DNA of 64,000 nucleotides from Rubrivivax sp. (GTDB lineage Bacteria > Pseudomonadota > Gammaproteobacteria > Burkholderiales > Burkholderiaceae_C). The stretch is from NCBI GenBank assembly GCA_027484825.1, contig JAIXSE010000017.1:1-64000 (forward strand), read 5' to 3'. Shown piece after piece: positions 1 to 8,530 of this stretch. The translations under genes were made by a program, and so were the position numbers. The notes beneath the pieces were generated by a model. That model was given only the letters and a program-made list of their open reading frames with translations, searched no databases and was not told the DNA's origin. Within the stretch, counting starts at the first letter, position 1. Every line of letters begins with the position of its first letter.

Positions 1-576
1 CGCTTATTGGCTGTAAATTTTTAAAGATCGTCGAAGCAGCTAGGCTGTCTTCGTTTGCTTTGCTGTCGTCGTTTTTGTTAACGTCGTCAGCAGCGCAGAA
101 GCGAGATTATGAACTATTCCTTTTGATTTCGTCAAGCAGTCAGTGCAAATTATTTTTTACGCTGACTGCGAGAAGCTCATCCAGAACATTTGGCCAGAGC
201 ATTCGCTTTTCGCCAACATCTTTCACAACCATCTCGCCGCTGTGAAGCATCGCAGTATATCGCAATTTTCACAGCTTGATTTGAATTTAGTTTCTTTTCG
301 GAACTCAAACTCAAATCAACTTCTTAATCACCGCCTATTCCTGCCTCGGATCTTGCCGCCAAGCTAATTGGCGTTGGCGGCAAACTCGTCTTCAGGTTTT
401 CGATTTCTTGGCCTTGCAATATGCAGAACCGGTGAAAACTGCCAACAAACTTGTCGTAAGCAGCGAAGACCAAGAGTCTAGCACGCATTTTTTGGCCTGC
501 ACAAGTCCTGGCTGAAAAATTCACACGATGGTCGTCATTCGGGCGGCAAGAAGTGCCGCGCCGCGGGCGCCAGCAC
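1..576. other. AT-rich stretch without a convincing gene
   Basis: This stretch is clearly poorer in G+C than the rest of the window and keeps no long reading frame with the codon bias of the neighbouring genes. Short open frames of about 60-75 codons exist near 60-245 and 143-367, but they overlap in different frames and resemble no family I know. An 8-bp inverted repeat (GCAGTCAG at 136-143 and CTGACTGC at 162-169) encloses a T-rich loop. The composition would suit the flank of an rRNA operon or another stable RNA locus just outside the window, but no rRNA sequence is visible, so this is a guess. The stretch ends at the ptsI stop codon. Confidence 0.4.
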
Positions 577-2349
577 TCAGTGCAGTCGCTGCTGCGCCAA
601 CACGTCCAGGGCAGTCTTTCCCGGCTCCTCGCTCTCCAGGATCTTGGGAATGGCAGCCGCCAACCTCTGTGTGTCCGCCCGCAGCACCCGCTGCTTGACG
701 GATGGGATCTGCGACGGGTGCATGGAGAAGCAGTTCAGACCCATGCCCAGCAGCAGATCCGTGAAGAGCGCGTCCCCGGCCATCTCCCCACACACGCTCA
801 CCCCCTTCCCGGCGGCCCGCGCCTGGGAGATGGACGACGCCAGCAGATGCAGCACCGCCGGATGCCACGGGTCATAGAGATGGGCCACCGCCTCGTCTGC
901 CCGGTCAATGGCCAGCGTGTACTGGATCAGGTCATTGGTGCCAATGGAGATGAAATCCACATGGCGCAGCAGCAGCGGCAGCATCAACGCCGCAGCCGGC
1001 ACTTCCACCATCACCCCCAGCTCCACCAGCCCGTAGGCCTGGCCGGCCTCATCCAGCTGCTGCTTGACCCGCCGGATGGCGTCCTGCACCTGCCGGATCT
1101 CGCTGAGATGGGCCACCATGGGCAGCAGCAGCTTCACATGACCAAAAGCGCTCGCTCTATATATAGCGCGCAGCTGTTGCCGGAACATGCTGGGCTCCGC
1201 CAGGCTCCAGCGGATCGCCCGCAGCCCCATGGACGGATTCAGCACATGTTCGTGCCGCAATTCGTTGACGCTCATGCGGTCCAGCGGTTTGTCCGCACCC
1301 ACGTCCACCGTCCGGATGGTGACTGGCATCCCGCGCATGGCCTCAACCGCCGCGCGATAGGCCTCGAACTGCTCATCCTCGCTGGGCAGCTCCCCATTCC
1401 GATTCATGAACAGGAACTCGCTGCGGAACAATCCCACACCGGTGGCGCCAGACTCCAGCGCCGGGGCAGTATCGCCAGGCAGCTCGATATTCGCATGCAG
1501 CTCGATGCGCTGCCCGTCCAGCGTGATGGCCGGAGTATGTCGGAGCCGCGCCAGGCGGGCGCGCTCGAGCTCGGACTGGCGCTGCCGGAACCGGTATTCC
1601 TCCAGCACGATGGGAGAGGGATTCACGATGACCGTGCCTGCATCCCCGTCGATGATCACCCAGTCGTCCTGCCGAATCAGTCGGGACGCCTCCCGGGTAC
1701 CCACAACCGCAGGAATATCCATGCTTCGGGCCACGATGGCGGTGTGGGAGGTTTTGCCGCCGATATCGGTGATGAATCCCTGGAACACGCTGCGTTTGAA
1801 CTGGATCATGTCGGCCGGCGCGATATCGGCGGCCACCAGCAGCAGCGGGTCTTCCCCAGCGAAATCCCGGGCCACCACGGCAGCGGCACCCGCGGCCCCC
1901 TTGTCCTGGGCATGCGACAGCGCTGACAGCACCCGCTCCACCACCTGCTCCAGATCGGCCTTGCGTTCCCGGAGATAGTCGTCTTCCATCTCGTCGAACT
2001 GGCGCGCCAGCACTTCCAGCTGGGCCGACAGCGCCCATTCGGCGTTGTAGTGGCGTTCCTGGATCCATTGACGAGCGGCATCCACGAGCGCCTCGTCATT
2101 CAGCAGCAGCAGGTGGACGTCCAGCAGGGCGTCCAGCTCATGCGGCGCATCGGGCGGCAGGTCCGCCTTGAGGGTTTGCAGTTCCTGGGTCACCGCATCG
2201 CGGGCCTGCAGGAGCCGGGTGAATTCCTTGTCGACCTCGGCGGCCGCCACAAAGTAATGCGCCACATCCACTCGACTGGACGCAACCAGCACGGCGCGGC
2301 CGATGGCCACGCCACGCGAAACGGGAATGCCAAAGACCTGAAAGCTCAT
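577..2349 (-). CDS. ptsI: Phosphoenolpyruvate-protein phosphotransferase (PTS enzyme I)
   Basis: A 590-residue protein that transfers phosphate from phosphoenolpyruvate to HPr, the first step of the PTS phosphorelay in the cytoplasm. The N-terminal HPr-binding domain and the swivelling phosphohistidine domain come first; the active histidine is His202 in GGKTSHTAIVARS. The C-terminal PEP-binding barrel follows, with FRSEFLFMNR and the conserved cysteine in VSVCGEMAGD near the end. Length matches standard enzyme I (about 575-590) and there is no GAF domain, so this is PtsI and not PtsP. HPr and an EIIA lie upstream on the same strand but are separated from ptsI by the oppositely oriented gene at 2557-3408, so ptsI probably has its own promoter in 2350-2556. 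No sugar-specific EIIBC is visible, which suggests a regulatory role. Confidence 0.96.
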   Translation of the reverse strand: MSFQVFGIPVSRGVAIGRAVLVASSRVDVAHYFVAAAEVDKEFTRLLQARDAVTQELQTLKADLPPDAPHELDALLDVHLLLLNDEALVDAARQWIQERHYNAEWALSAQLEVLARQFDEMEDDYLRERKADLEQVVERVLSALSHAQDKGAAGAAAVVARDFAGEDPLLLVAADIAPADMIQFKRSVFQGFITDIGGKTSHTAIVARSMDIPAVVGTREASRLIRQDDWVIIDGDAGTVIVNPSPIVLEEYRFRQRQSELERARLARLRHTPAITLDGQRIELHANIELPGDTAPALESGATGVGLFRSEFLFMNRNGELPSEDEQFEAYRAAVEAMRGMPVTIRTVDVGADKPLDRMSVNELRHEHVLNPSMGLRAIRWSLAEPSMFRQQLRAIYRASAFGHVKLLLPMVAHLSEIRQVQDAIRRVKQQLDEAGQAYGLVELGVMVEVPAAALMLPLLLRHVDFISIGTNDLIQYTLAIDRADEAVAHLYDPWHPAVLHLLASSISQARAAGKGVSVCGEMAGDALFTDLLLGMGLNCFSMHPSQIPSVKQRVLRADTQRLAAAIPKILESEEPGKTALDVLAQQRLH

Positions 2350-2435
2350 GCGCTGACTGTAGCAGTGCCGCTGGAAACGTTCAGGCAGATTGGGTCACAG
2401 ACGGCAGCGGCCGCCGCAGTAGCAACCCCAGCATC

Positions 2436-2463
2436 AGCCGCAGCCGCAGCCGCAGCCGCAGCC
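2436..2463. repeat. Hexanucleotide tandem repeat AGCCGC
   Basis: Four full copies and a partial fifth of the 6-bp unit AGCCGC lie in the gap between ptsI and the OlsB-like gene. The gap (2350-2556) holds no gene and should contain the promoters of both divergent genes. Such a tract can change length by slippage, but a regulatory effect is only conjecture. Confidence 0.6.
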
Positions 2464-2556
2464 ATGATGCCCTGTCATGATTCATTCACGGCGTGGTCAC
2501 CGACAAGTCACCCCGCTCCCGCAGCATGACGGCACCCATCCAACAGAGGCTCCGCC

Positions 2557-3408
2557 ATGAGGGATCTGCCGCTGCCGACCTTGCCCTTCTCCGATCTGCG
2601 CCCCTCTGAGGCGTCCCGGAGGTCACTTCCAGTTGCACCCCAAGGGGACGCTGTCGCGCCTTCGCGCGCTCGCTTTCATGTGGGCTGGGCGCGGTCCGAA
2701 GAAGAAGTCCGCCAGGCCCAGCGCCTGAGGTATCGGGTCTTCGTGGAAGAGATGGGTGCGCGCTTGAGCGTACCCAAGCATGCCCCGGTGGGCCACGATG
2801 TCGACATCTTCGACCCCTTCTGCGAGCACCTGCTGGTGCGCCTGATGGCGGCCGATGGTCAGCCCGGCGACGTGATCGGCACCTACCGGGTGCTGACGCC
2901 GGAAGCGGCCCGCCGCGCCGGGGGGCTCTACACGGAGACCGAATTCGACCTGACCCGGCTGCGCTCGCTGCGTCCGCGGATGGTGGAACTGGGCCGCTCC
3001 TGCGTGCATCCGGACCACCGCAACGGCGGCGCCATCATGGCGCTGTGGGGCGCGCTGACCGAATTCATGGTCCGCAACGATCTGGACACCATGATCGGCT
3101 GCGCCAGCATCAGCATGCGCGATGGCGGCCACTATGCGGCCAGCATCTGGAAGCAGCTGGAAGAGCGGCACATGGCCGACATCGAATGGCAGGTCCGGCC
3201 GCGCCTGCCGCTGCCGGTGGATGAACTGCGCCAGGACCTGACGGTGGAGCCGCCCCCGCTGATCAAGGGCTATCTGCGCTGCGGCGCCCGGGTGCTGGGC
3301 CGTCCGGCCTGGGATCCCGACTTCAACACCGCCGACCTGCCGATGATGATGCGCATCAACGACCTGCCGGCGCGTTATCGCCGCCACTTCCTGGGCGGGG
3401 ATCTCTGA
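2557..3408 (+). CDS. olsB: OlsB-like N-acyltransferase (L-ornithine N-alpha-acyltransferase family)
   Basis: A 283-residue GNAT-fold protein of the hemolysin-like/autoinducer-synthase-type acyltransferases. Visible are the N-terminal RLRYRVFVEEMG segment (about 57-67), an acidic DVDIFDPFCEHLLV stretch (81-94) and the hallmark VELGRSCVHPDHRNG (143-157). Family members transfer a 3-hydroxyacyl group from acyl carrier protein to ornithine, giving lyso-ornithine lipid in the inner membrane, a phosphate-free lipid useful when phosphate is scarce. No OlsA acyltransferase is in the window, so the substrate is inferred from similarity alone. The start at 2557 gives a proline-rich leader of about 40 residues; GTG or later starts are possible. 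The gene sits on the plus strand inside the otherwise minus-strand PTS set. Confidence 0.8.
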   Translation: MRDLPLPTLPFSDLRPSEASRRSLPVAPQGDAVAPSRARFHVGWARSEEEVRQAQRLRYRVFVEEMGARLSVPKHAPVGHDVDIFDPFCEHLLVRLMAADGQPGDVIGTYRVLTPEAARRAGGLYTETEFDLTRLRSLRPRMVELGRSCVHPDHRNGGAIMALWGALTEFMVRNDLDTMIGCASISMRDGGHYAASIWKQLEERHMADIEWQVRPRLPLPVDELRQDLTVEPPPLIKGYLRCGARVLGRPAWDPDFNTADLPMMMRINDLPARYRRHFLGGDL

Positions 3409-3487
3409 GGGCCTCCGGTCGGCCGAGTGTCAGGTCGGCGTGGGGTCAGGTCGGCCAGCGCCTAACAGCGGGCTGGCATCACTGACC

Positions 3488-3757
3488 TCACTGACCTTCG
3501 CCAAACTTGTCATTGACCAGCGCGGTGATGGCGTCGTGAGCGGCCTGCTCATCTTCGCCCTCGGTCTCCAGCTCGACCTGCGAGCCGATGCCCGCCGCCA
3601 GCATCATCACGCCCATGATGCTCTTGGCATTGACGCGGCGGCCATTGCGGCTGAGGAAGACCTCTGACTTGAACCCACCCGCCAGCTTGGTCAATTTGGC
3701 CGAGGCACGGGCATGCAGCCCCAGCTTGTTGCTGATGGTGAGCGTGGACTTGATCAT
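3488..3757 (-). CDS. ptsH: Phosphocarrier protein HPr
   Basis: An 89-residue HPr. It takes phosphate from enzyme I on His15 (KLGLHARAS) and passes it to EIIA domains. Ser46 lies in NAKSIMGVM, the regulatory site phosphorylated by HPr kinase in organisms that have one; no hprK is in this window. The start codon overlaps the stop of the upstream EIIA gene in an ATGA arrangement, which implies translational coupling. In related genomes ptsI follows directly, but here the next 80 bp lead into the 3' end of the OlsB-like gene on the other strand. Confidence 0.97.
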   Translation of the reverse strand: MIKSTLTISNKLGLHARASAKLTKLAGGFKSEVFLSRNGRRVNAKSIMGVMMLAAGIGSQVELETEGEDEQAAHDAITALVNDKFGEGQ

Positions 3758-4164
3758 GAGCAGGAACGTTCAGGCGGAAGTTGGGTGGTCTGTTCACACA
3801 TGATGCCCTGCTGGCCCCCCTGACTGGCACGCTGCACCAGCGCCTCCAGCCCTTCGCCCGCATAGCAGAGTGAACGCCACAGCATAGGCACATTGACGCC
3901 GGCCAGGACCTTGACCTGTTCGCCCTGCAGACGCAGCGCTGCATTGGACGGCGTGGCCCCATAGACATCGGTCAACACCAGCGTCTGCAGATGCCCGGAA
4001 GCCTGGATCAGCGCCCGTGCACGGGCCTCCACCTCATCGGCGCCCATGTCGGGCGTCACATCCAGCACGCTCAACTGCAAGGAGCAATGCGGAAAGGTGT
4101 GCTCGGCCACCTCTTTCAAGGCGGACGCAAGCGGCGCGTGGGCGATCAGTAACAAGCCGGACAT
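3754..4164 (-). CDS. PTS EIIA component, mannose family
   Basis: A 136-residue protein starting MSGLLLIAHAPLASALKEV. The mannose-type EIIA fold is indicated by the N-terminal phosphorylatable His9 in LIAHAPLA and by the LTDVYGATPSNAAL segment. It accepts phosphate from HPr. With no membrane EIIC/EIID partner nearby it is more likely a regulatory EIIA than part of a sugar importer, as is common in betaproteobacteria. The open frame continues upstream to 4674, but that part has no family resemblance and overlaps the lipoprotein gene on the other strand, so the ATG at 4162-4164 was chosen. Its TGA overlaps the ptsH ATG by the four-base ATGA. Confidence 0.9.
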   Translation of the reverse strand: MSGLLLIAHAPLASALKEVAEHTFPHCSLQLSVLDVTPDMGADEVEARARALIQASGHLQTLVLTDVYGATPSNAALRLQGEQVKVLAGVNVPMLWRSLCYAGEGLEALVQRASQGGQQGIMCEQTTQLPPERSCS

Positions 4165-4234
4165 GGCTTCATTATCGCCATTCGTCCCGATCGGGGTGCG
4201 AGACACGCCCACTGGCAGGCCAACATAATGGGGA

Positions 4235-4765
4235 ATGACCTTTGCGAATTCGTTCCCGCGGCTGGCTCCCTGGTGCCTGGCCGCCTGGATGGCCGGATGC
4301 TCGCCCGCACTGGACTGGCGAGAGGTGACCCTGGACGGCGCCGGGCTGAAGCTCATGTTTCCCTGCAAACCGGAGCGGGAATCCCGCCCGCAGCCGGGGC
4401 CGAGCGGCCAGGCGATGACGGTCCAGACCGCCAGTTGCAAAGCCAAGGGAGGCCAGTATTCACTCACCTGGGTGGACCTGGGCGACGCCACGCAGGTCCC
4501 GGCGGCGCTGCAACGCATGCGCGACAGCATGGGCCAGTGGCTGGTCCCCGGTGAAGCGGCGCCTCTGACCCTTCGCGGCATGACCCCCGTGTCGGCCGCC
4601 GGCCAGCAGCGCTTCACCGCCCGACCGGGCGAGCCCGCGCAGCAGGTCCGGCAGGCGGTTTTTGCCAGCGGCACCCATGTCTATCAACTGCTGCAGCAGG
4701 CCGGCAAGCCGGATGACGAAGCCTGGGATGTCTTTGTCAGTTCCGTGGTTCTGGCTCCGCAGTGA
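4235..4765 (+). CDS. Putative lipoprotein of unknown function
   Basis: A 176-residue protein with a short signal sequence ending in a plausible lipobox (AAWMAGC, cysteine about residue 22), so it is probably lipid-anchored in the periplasm or outer membrane. The mature part is small and globular with a pattern of alternating charged and aromatic residues (for example QYSLTWVDLGDA and THVYQLLQQAGKPDDEAWDVFVSSVV). The ending resembles proteins that score changes in a fitted quantity, but I recognise no family. It is divergent from the EIIA gene with only 70 bp between, and its stop lies about 100 bp before the CoA-transferase start. Confidence 0.7.
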   Translation: MTFANSFPRLAPWCLAAWMAGCSPALDWREVTLDGAGLKLMFPCKPERESRPQPGPSGQAMTVQTASCKAKGGQYSLTWVDLGDATQVPAALQRMRDSMGQWLVPGEAAPLTLRGMTPVSAAGQQRFTARPGEPAQQVRQAVFASGTHVYQLLQQAGKPDDEAWDVFVSSVVLAPQ

Positions 4766-4800
4766 ACCGCCATCCGGCCTCCCCGACTTCATCCGCGCCC

Positions 4801-4836
4801 TCCCTCACGCACTCCCTCACGCCTTCCCTCACGCGT
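4801..4836. repeat. 12-bp tandem repeat, three copies
   Basis: Three consecutive 12-bp units beginning TCCCTCACGC (4801-4812, 4813-4824, 4825-4836) lie in the leader of the CoA-transferase gene. They would be translated only if that gene used a far upstream start. They differ only in the last two bases of each unit, typical of a young slippage product. Confidence 0.7.
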
Positions 4837-4863
4837 TCTCCTCCGCCGTCACAATCCCAGGCC

Positions 4864-6132
4864 ATGAATCAAGCAACACCACCTTCCGCCCCCACCGCAA
4901 TGGCCCTGCAGGGGGTGCGGGTGCTGGATCTCTCCCGCGTGCTGGCCGGCCCCTGGTGCAGCCAGACCCTGGCCGACCTGGGCGCCGACGTCATCAAGGT
5001 CGAACGTCCCCCTGCCGCGGGCCATCCGGGCGGCGACGACACCCGCGGCTGGGGTCCGCCCTACCTGCGGGATGCCGACGGCGCCGACACCTCCGAGGCG
5101 GCCTACTACCTGGGCGCCAACCGCAACAAGCGCTCGATCGCCATCGACATCGCGTCCAAGGACGGGCAGGCGCTGATCCGCGAACTGGCGGCCCAGGCAG
5201 ACGTCCTGCTCGAGAACTACAAGGTCGGCGACCTGGCCCGCTACGGCCTGGACGCCCCCACCCTGCTGGCCCTGAACCCCCGCCTGGTGTTCTGCTCGGT
5301 CACCGGCTTCGGCCAGGACGGCCCTTACAGCGACCGTGCCGGCTACGACTATGCCGTGCAGGGCCTCGGCGGTCTGATGAGCGTGACCGGGGAGCGGGAC
5401 GACCTGCCCGGCGGCGGCCCGCAGAAAGTCGGGGTGGCGGTCGCCGATCTGTTCACCGGCATGTATGCCACGGTGGCCATCCTGGCAGCCTTGCGCCACC
5501 GCGACGCCACCGGCCAGGGTCAGGTCATCGACATGGCCCTGCTGGACACCCAGGTGGCGATGCTGGCCAACCTGGGCGCCAACTATCTCTGCACTGGCCA
5601 GGCGCCACGTCGCATGGGCAATGCCCACCAGAACATCGTCCCGTATCAGACCTTCCAGGCCGCGGACGGTTACCTGATCGTTGCGGTCGGCAACGACCGG
5701 CAGTTCGCCAAGTTCTGCGAGCTCCTGGGCGTCTCGGCCTGGGCGGAAGACCCCCGCTTCGCCACCAATGCGCAGCGGGTGCGGCACCGGGAGATTCTGG
5801 TGCCGATGCTGGCCGAGCGCATCGCCAGCCAGCCGCGCCAGCACTGGTTGACCGCGATGGAGGCGGCCAAGGTGCCCGGCGGCGCCATCAATGACCTGGC
5901 CGAAGTGTTTGACGACCCGCAAGTCCAGCACCGCGAGATGGTGGTGCCCATGGCGCATCCCTTGACCGACCGGCTGCGTCTGGTGGGCAGCCCCATGAAG
6001 TTGTCGGCCACGCCGGTGGCCTATCGCTTGCCCCCTCCGCTGCTGGGACAGCATACCGACGACATCCTGGCGGAACTGGGCCATGGCGCCGAGACGATTG
6101 CCGCCTGGCGCGAACAAGGAGTGATTGCATGA
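4864..6132 (+). CDS. CoA transferase, CaiB/BaiF family (type III)
   Basis: A 422-residue member of the type III CoA transferases, which swap CoA between carboxylic acids. The typical N-terminus VRVLDLSRVLAGPWCSQTLADLGADVIKVE (split over residues 18-47) and the catalytic aspartate (Asp162 in YDYAVQG) are present. The substrate cannot be read from sequence; formyl-, succinyl-, carnitinyl- and methylacyl-CoA enzymes share this fold. The open frame extends to 4762 but the extra residues are a low-complexity run created by the 12-bp repeat, so the ATG at 4864 is preferred. Its stop overlaps the start of the next gene (ATGA), which suggests that the two are made together. Confidence 0.9.
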   Translation: MNQATPPSAPTAMALQGVRVLDLSRVLAGPWCSQTLADLGADVIKVERPPAAGHPGGDDTRGWGPPYLRDADGADTSEAAYYLGANRNKRSIAIDIASKDGQALIRELAAQADVLLENYKVGDLARYGLDAPTLLALNPRLVFCSVTGFGQDGPYSDRAGYDYAVQGLGGLMSVTGERDDLPGGGPQKVGVAVADLFTGMYATVAILAALRHRDATGQGQVIDMALLDTQVAMLANLGANYLCTGQAPRRMGNAHQNIVPYQTFQAADGYLIVAVGNDRQFAKFCELLGVSAWAEDPRFATNAQRVRHREILVPMLAERIASQPRQHWLTAMEAAKVPGGAINDLAEVFDDPQVQHREMVVPMAHPLTDRLRLVGSPMKLSATPVAYRLPPPLLGQHTDDILAELGHGAETIAAWREQGVIA

Positions 6133-6872
6133 ATTCCAAGATTCCCAGCGGCGCGGCCGTGGTGCTGGTGCACGGTGCCTGGGGCGGTGCCTGGGTCTGG
6201 CAGCGGGTGCTGGATCCCCTGCGGGCGGCCGGCCACCGGGTGTTTGCGGTCAGCTTGAGCGGCACCGGCGAGCGGGCCCACCAGCCCCAGGCCGACATCA
6301 CACTGCAGACCCACATCGACGACGTGAAGGCGGTGATCGACTGCGAAGAGCTGACGGAGGTGGTGCTGGTCGGCCACAGCTACAGCGGCATGGTCATCAC
6401 CGGGGTGGCGGACCAGATGCGGGGGCGCATCGCCCAGTTGGTCTACCTGGATGCGGTGGTGCCGCTACCGGGGGAAGCCTGGTCCAGCCGTCACACCGAG
6501 GACACCCGCAGCCAGCGCCGCGCCCTGATCCAGGCCCACGGCCACCTGCCGGCGACGCCGCCACAAGGCATGGGCCTGAATCCCGAGGACTTCGCCTGGG
6601 TGGAACGCCGCCAGCGGCCGCATCCGGGCGGGGTGTATGACAGTCCGTTGTCGTTTGATGCGCAGGCCTGGTCCGCCCTCCCGCGCACCTTCATCGACTG
6701 CAACCGCCCCGCGCTGCTCACCATTGCGGAATTCCGCAAGCGGGTGCGGGAGCAGCCGGGCTGGCAGGTCTTCGAGATTCCGACCGGCCACGACGCGATG
6801 GTGTCGGCCGCGCCGGCCTTGCTCGACATTCTGCTGCCGGTGGCGCAGCGGCAGGTCCAGGCCCGGTCCTGA
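6129..6872 (+). CDS. Alpha/beta-hydrolase, EstC/salicylate-esterase type
   Basis: A 247-residue single-domain hydrolase. The oxyanion-hole motif HGAWGG (15-20), nucleophile Ser84 in GHSYSG and the C-terminal catalytic His221 in TGHDAMV are all present, so it should be active. The sequence style (VVLVHGAWGGAWVW, AVSLSGTGERAH) is that of the small esterase/hydroxynitrile-lyase-like branch that includes bacterial EstC. It is translationally coupled to the CoA transferase, so a joint role in breaking down an acyl or ester compound is likely, but the substrate is unknown. Confidence 0.85.
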   Translation: MNSKIPSGAAVVLVHGAWGGAWVWQRVLDPLRAAGHRVFAVSLSGTGERAHQPQADITLQTHIDDVKAVIDCEELTEVVLVGHSYSGMVITGVADQMRGRIAQLVYLDAVVPLPGEAWSSRHTEDTRSQRRALIQAHGHLPATPPQGMGLNPEDFAWVERRQRPHPGGVYDSPLSFDAQAWSALPRTFIDCNRPALLTIAEFRKRVREQPGWQVFEIPTGHDAMVSAAPALLDILLPVAQRQVQARS

Positions 6873-7189
6873 CGCCAGCCCAAAGGCCAGACCGCGGTGT
6901 CACTCGCCGGGACCGTAGCGCGACGCTGGTGCGAGGCTGGTGCGACGCTGGTGGGACGGTGGCTTGATCGAAGAGGGTGGCCCGCCACGCGATGGGTGAC
7001 TAGCGCCCGCGCAGGCCGGCTCCTCGCACGCCCCTAAGTGCGCCATTCGTGAGATATTCACGGTGTAACAGAGCGTGTCAAATGTACACCGACTCGGGGG
7101 ATGGACGCTGAACTGCCCCGTCGGAACGATGGCGGCCTTCTGACCGCGGCGGCCGATCGCGGCATAAATCACAAAAACCACGAGAAGCC
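6873..7189. other. Intergenic region with short repeats and an inverted repeat
   Basis: No gene is visible. Three 11-bp units (GCGACGCTGGT type) lie at 6920-6952. A 7-bp inverted repeat CGGTGTA...TACACCG spans 7061-7091 and sits about 100 bp ahead of the next gene, where a regulator could bind. No clear sigma-70 promoter was found. Confidence 0.45.
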
Positions 7190-8485
7190 ATGCCCAGCTC
7201 CCCACCGACCGCTGCAGGGACAGCCGCCGCCAATGACATGGCGCTGCGGATGAATGACGCCCAGTGGGGAGAGATCGTCCAGCAACTGGGGGCGGAAGTG
7301 GCGGGGCCACTGAGCACCGCCCTGGAGCGCATCCAGGAGCTGATCAGCACCGGCCAGATCGACCGCCAGGGCCTGCGTGCCTTGCGGGACTCAGTCGCCC
7401 AGGCCCGGGAAGCGGGCATGGTGACCCAGCAGCTGGCACGACTGGCCTCGGGCCGCCTGCGCCTGGCCCGTGAGCGGGTGCACCTCACCCAGGTGATGCG
7501 CGGTGTGCTGGCCCAGCGCAGCCGCGAAACCCAGGCGCGCGGCATCCAGGTGCGGCAACTGCTGCAGCCGATCGAGATCATGACCGACGGCTCGTTGCTG
7601 TTCTCGCTGCTCAATGCGGTGATGGACTGGGCGCTGGCCAACACCCACTCGTCGCTGGAGATGCGGCTGGACCTGACCCCCTGGCCGACCAAGGCCCGCC
7701 TGGTCTGCCGATTCGCCCACCGCTCGCTGGACCTGGGCAACGCACCCACGGTGACGCTGTCGGACACGCCCGAATCCCTGAACTCCCTGACTTGGCGGCT
7801 GATCGAGCAGACGGCGCTGACCATGGGCGTGCTGCCGCTGCGGGAAGATGAAGCCGGCATCACGCTGCTGACGCTGGAGTTTCCGCACATTGCGTCTGAA
7901 GAGCGCCCGGCGGGGGCAGGCTCGTTGTCGGAGAAGGGGGGCGCTGGCGCTTCCACCGCCGGCGGGACCTCATCCTCCGTGCCCAGCTCGGTGGCCGCCT
8001 CCGGAACCGGCTCCGCATCGTCGTCAGACCGCGCGTCACGTCCATCGACCCATTCCCCCTCCGTCTCCCATCTGCTCGACCGGGACGACACGCTGCCCCC
8101 GCACAACTCCAAACCGCTGGCCGGCTGCCATCTGCTGATCGTCTCCGCCCGCAAGGAGCTGCGGCAGGAGATCCAGGATGCCGTGCGGCACATGGGTCTG
8201 ATCGTGGACACCGTCGCCTCGATGAATGAGGCCCTGGAGTTCTGCGAGGAAGGTCTGCCGCATGGCATTGCCTTCGAGCAGAGCTTGCACGGCCCCGACT
8301 TCGACCGCCTGCATGCCGATGTCACCGCCGAGGTGCCGGGCTTCAGCTTCATCGAAGTGCGCGACGGCGAGCAGCCCACCCAACTCTCCACCGCCACCCC
8401 CGACCGGCTGGCCCGCATTGCCCGGTCCCATCTGGGCGATGCCTTGCCGTCGGTGCTGCTGTTCGAGTTGTCCAAGGCGATTTGA
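7190..8485 (+). CDS. Degenerate histidine-kinase/receiver-like protein
   Basis: A 431-residue protein with three parts. Residues about 25-110 are helical and resemble a kinase dimerisation domain (QLGAEVAGPLSTALERIQ), but no phosphorylatable histidine stands in the expected place. Residues about 115-235 resemble a GHKL ATPase region, with a recognisable FSLLNAVMDWALAN in the place of an N box but no convincing G boxes. A Ser/Ala/Gly-rich linker (about 240-305) leads to a C-terminal receiver-like domain (HLLIVSARKELRQEIQDAV onward) in which the acceptor aspartate is replaced (GIAFEQSLHGPD). It looks like a catalytically dead hybrid sensor that may act by protein contacts. It lies alone upstream of the TlpA-like gene; no kinase or regulator partner is adjacent. 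Confidence 0.6.
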   Translation: MPSSPPTAAGTAAANDMALRMNDAQWGEIVQQLGAEVAGPLSTALERIQELISTGQIDRQGLRALRDSVAQAREAGMVTQQLARLASGRLRLARERVHLTQVMRGVLAQRSRETQARGIQVRQLLQPIEIMTDGSLLFSLLNAVMDWALANTHSSLEMRLDLTPWPTKARLVCRFAHRSLDLGNAPTVTLSDTPESLNSLTWRLIEQTALTMGVLPLREDEAGITLLTLEFPHIASEERPAGAGSLSEKGGAGASTAGGTSSSVPSSVAASGTGSASSSDRASRPSTHSPSVSHLLDRDDTLPPHNSKPLAGCHLLIVSARKELRQEIQDAVRHMGLIVDTVASMNEALEFCEEGLPHGIAFEQSLHGPDFDRLHADVTAEVPGFSFIEVRDGEQPTQLSTATPDRLARIARSHLGDALPSVLLFELSKAI

Positions 8486-8530
8486 CCGGACGCTGGCAGA
8501 GCTGGCGCCGGCTGTCCTACACTCGGGCGC

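Noticed and set aside
60..367. Two overlapping short frames in the AT-rich start
   Set aside because: They overlap in different frames, are Ser/Phe-rich and show no conserved motif or ribosome-binding site.
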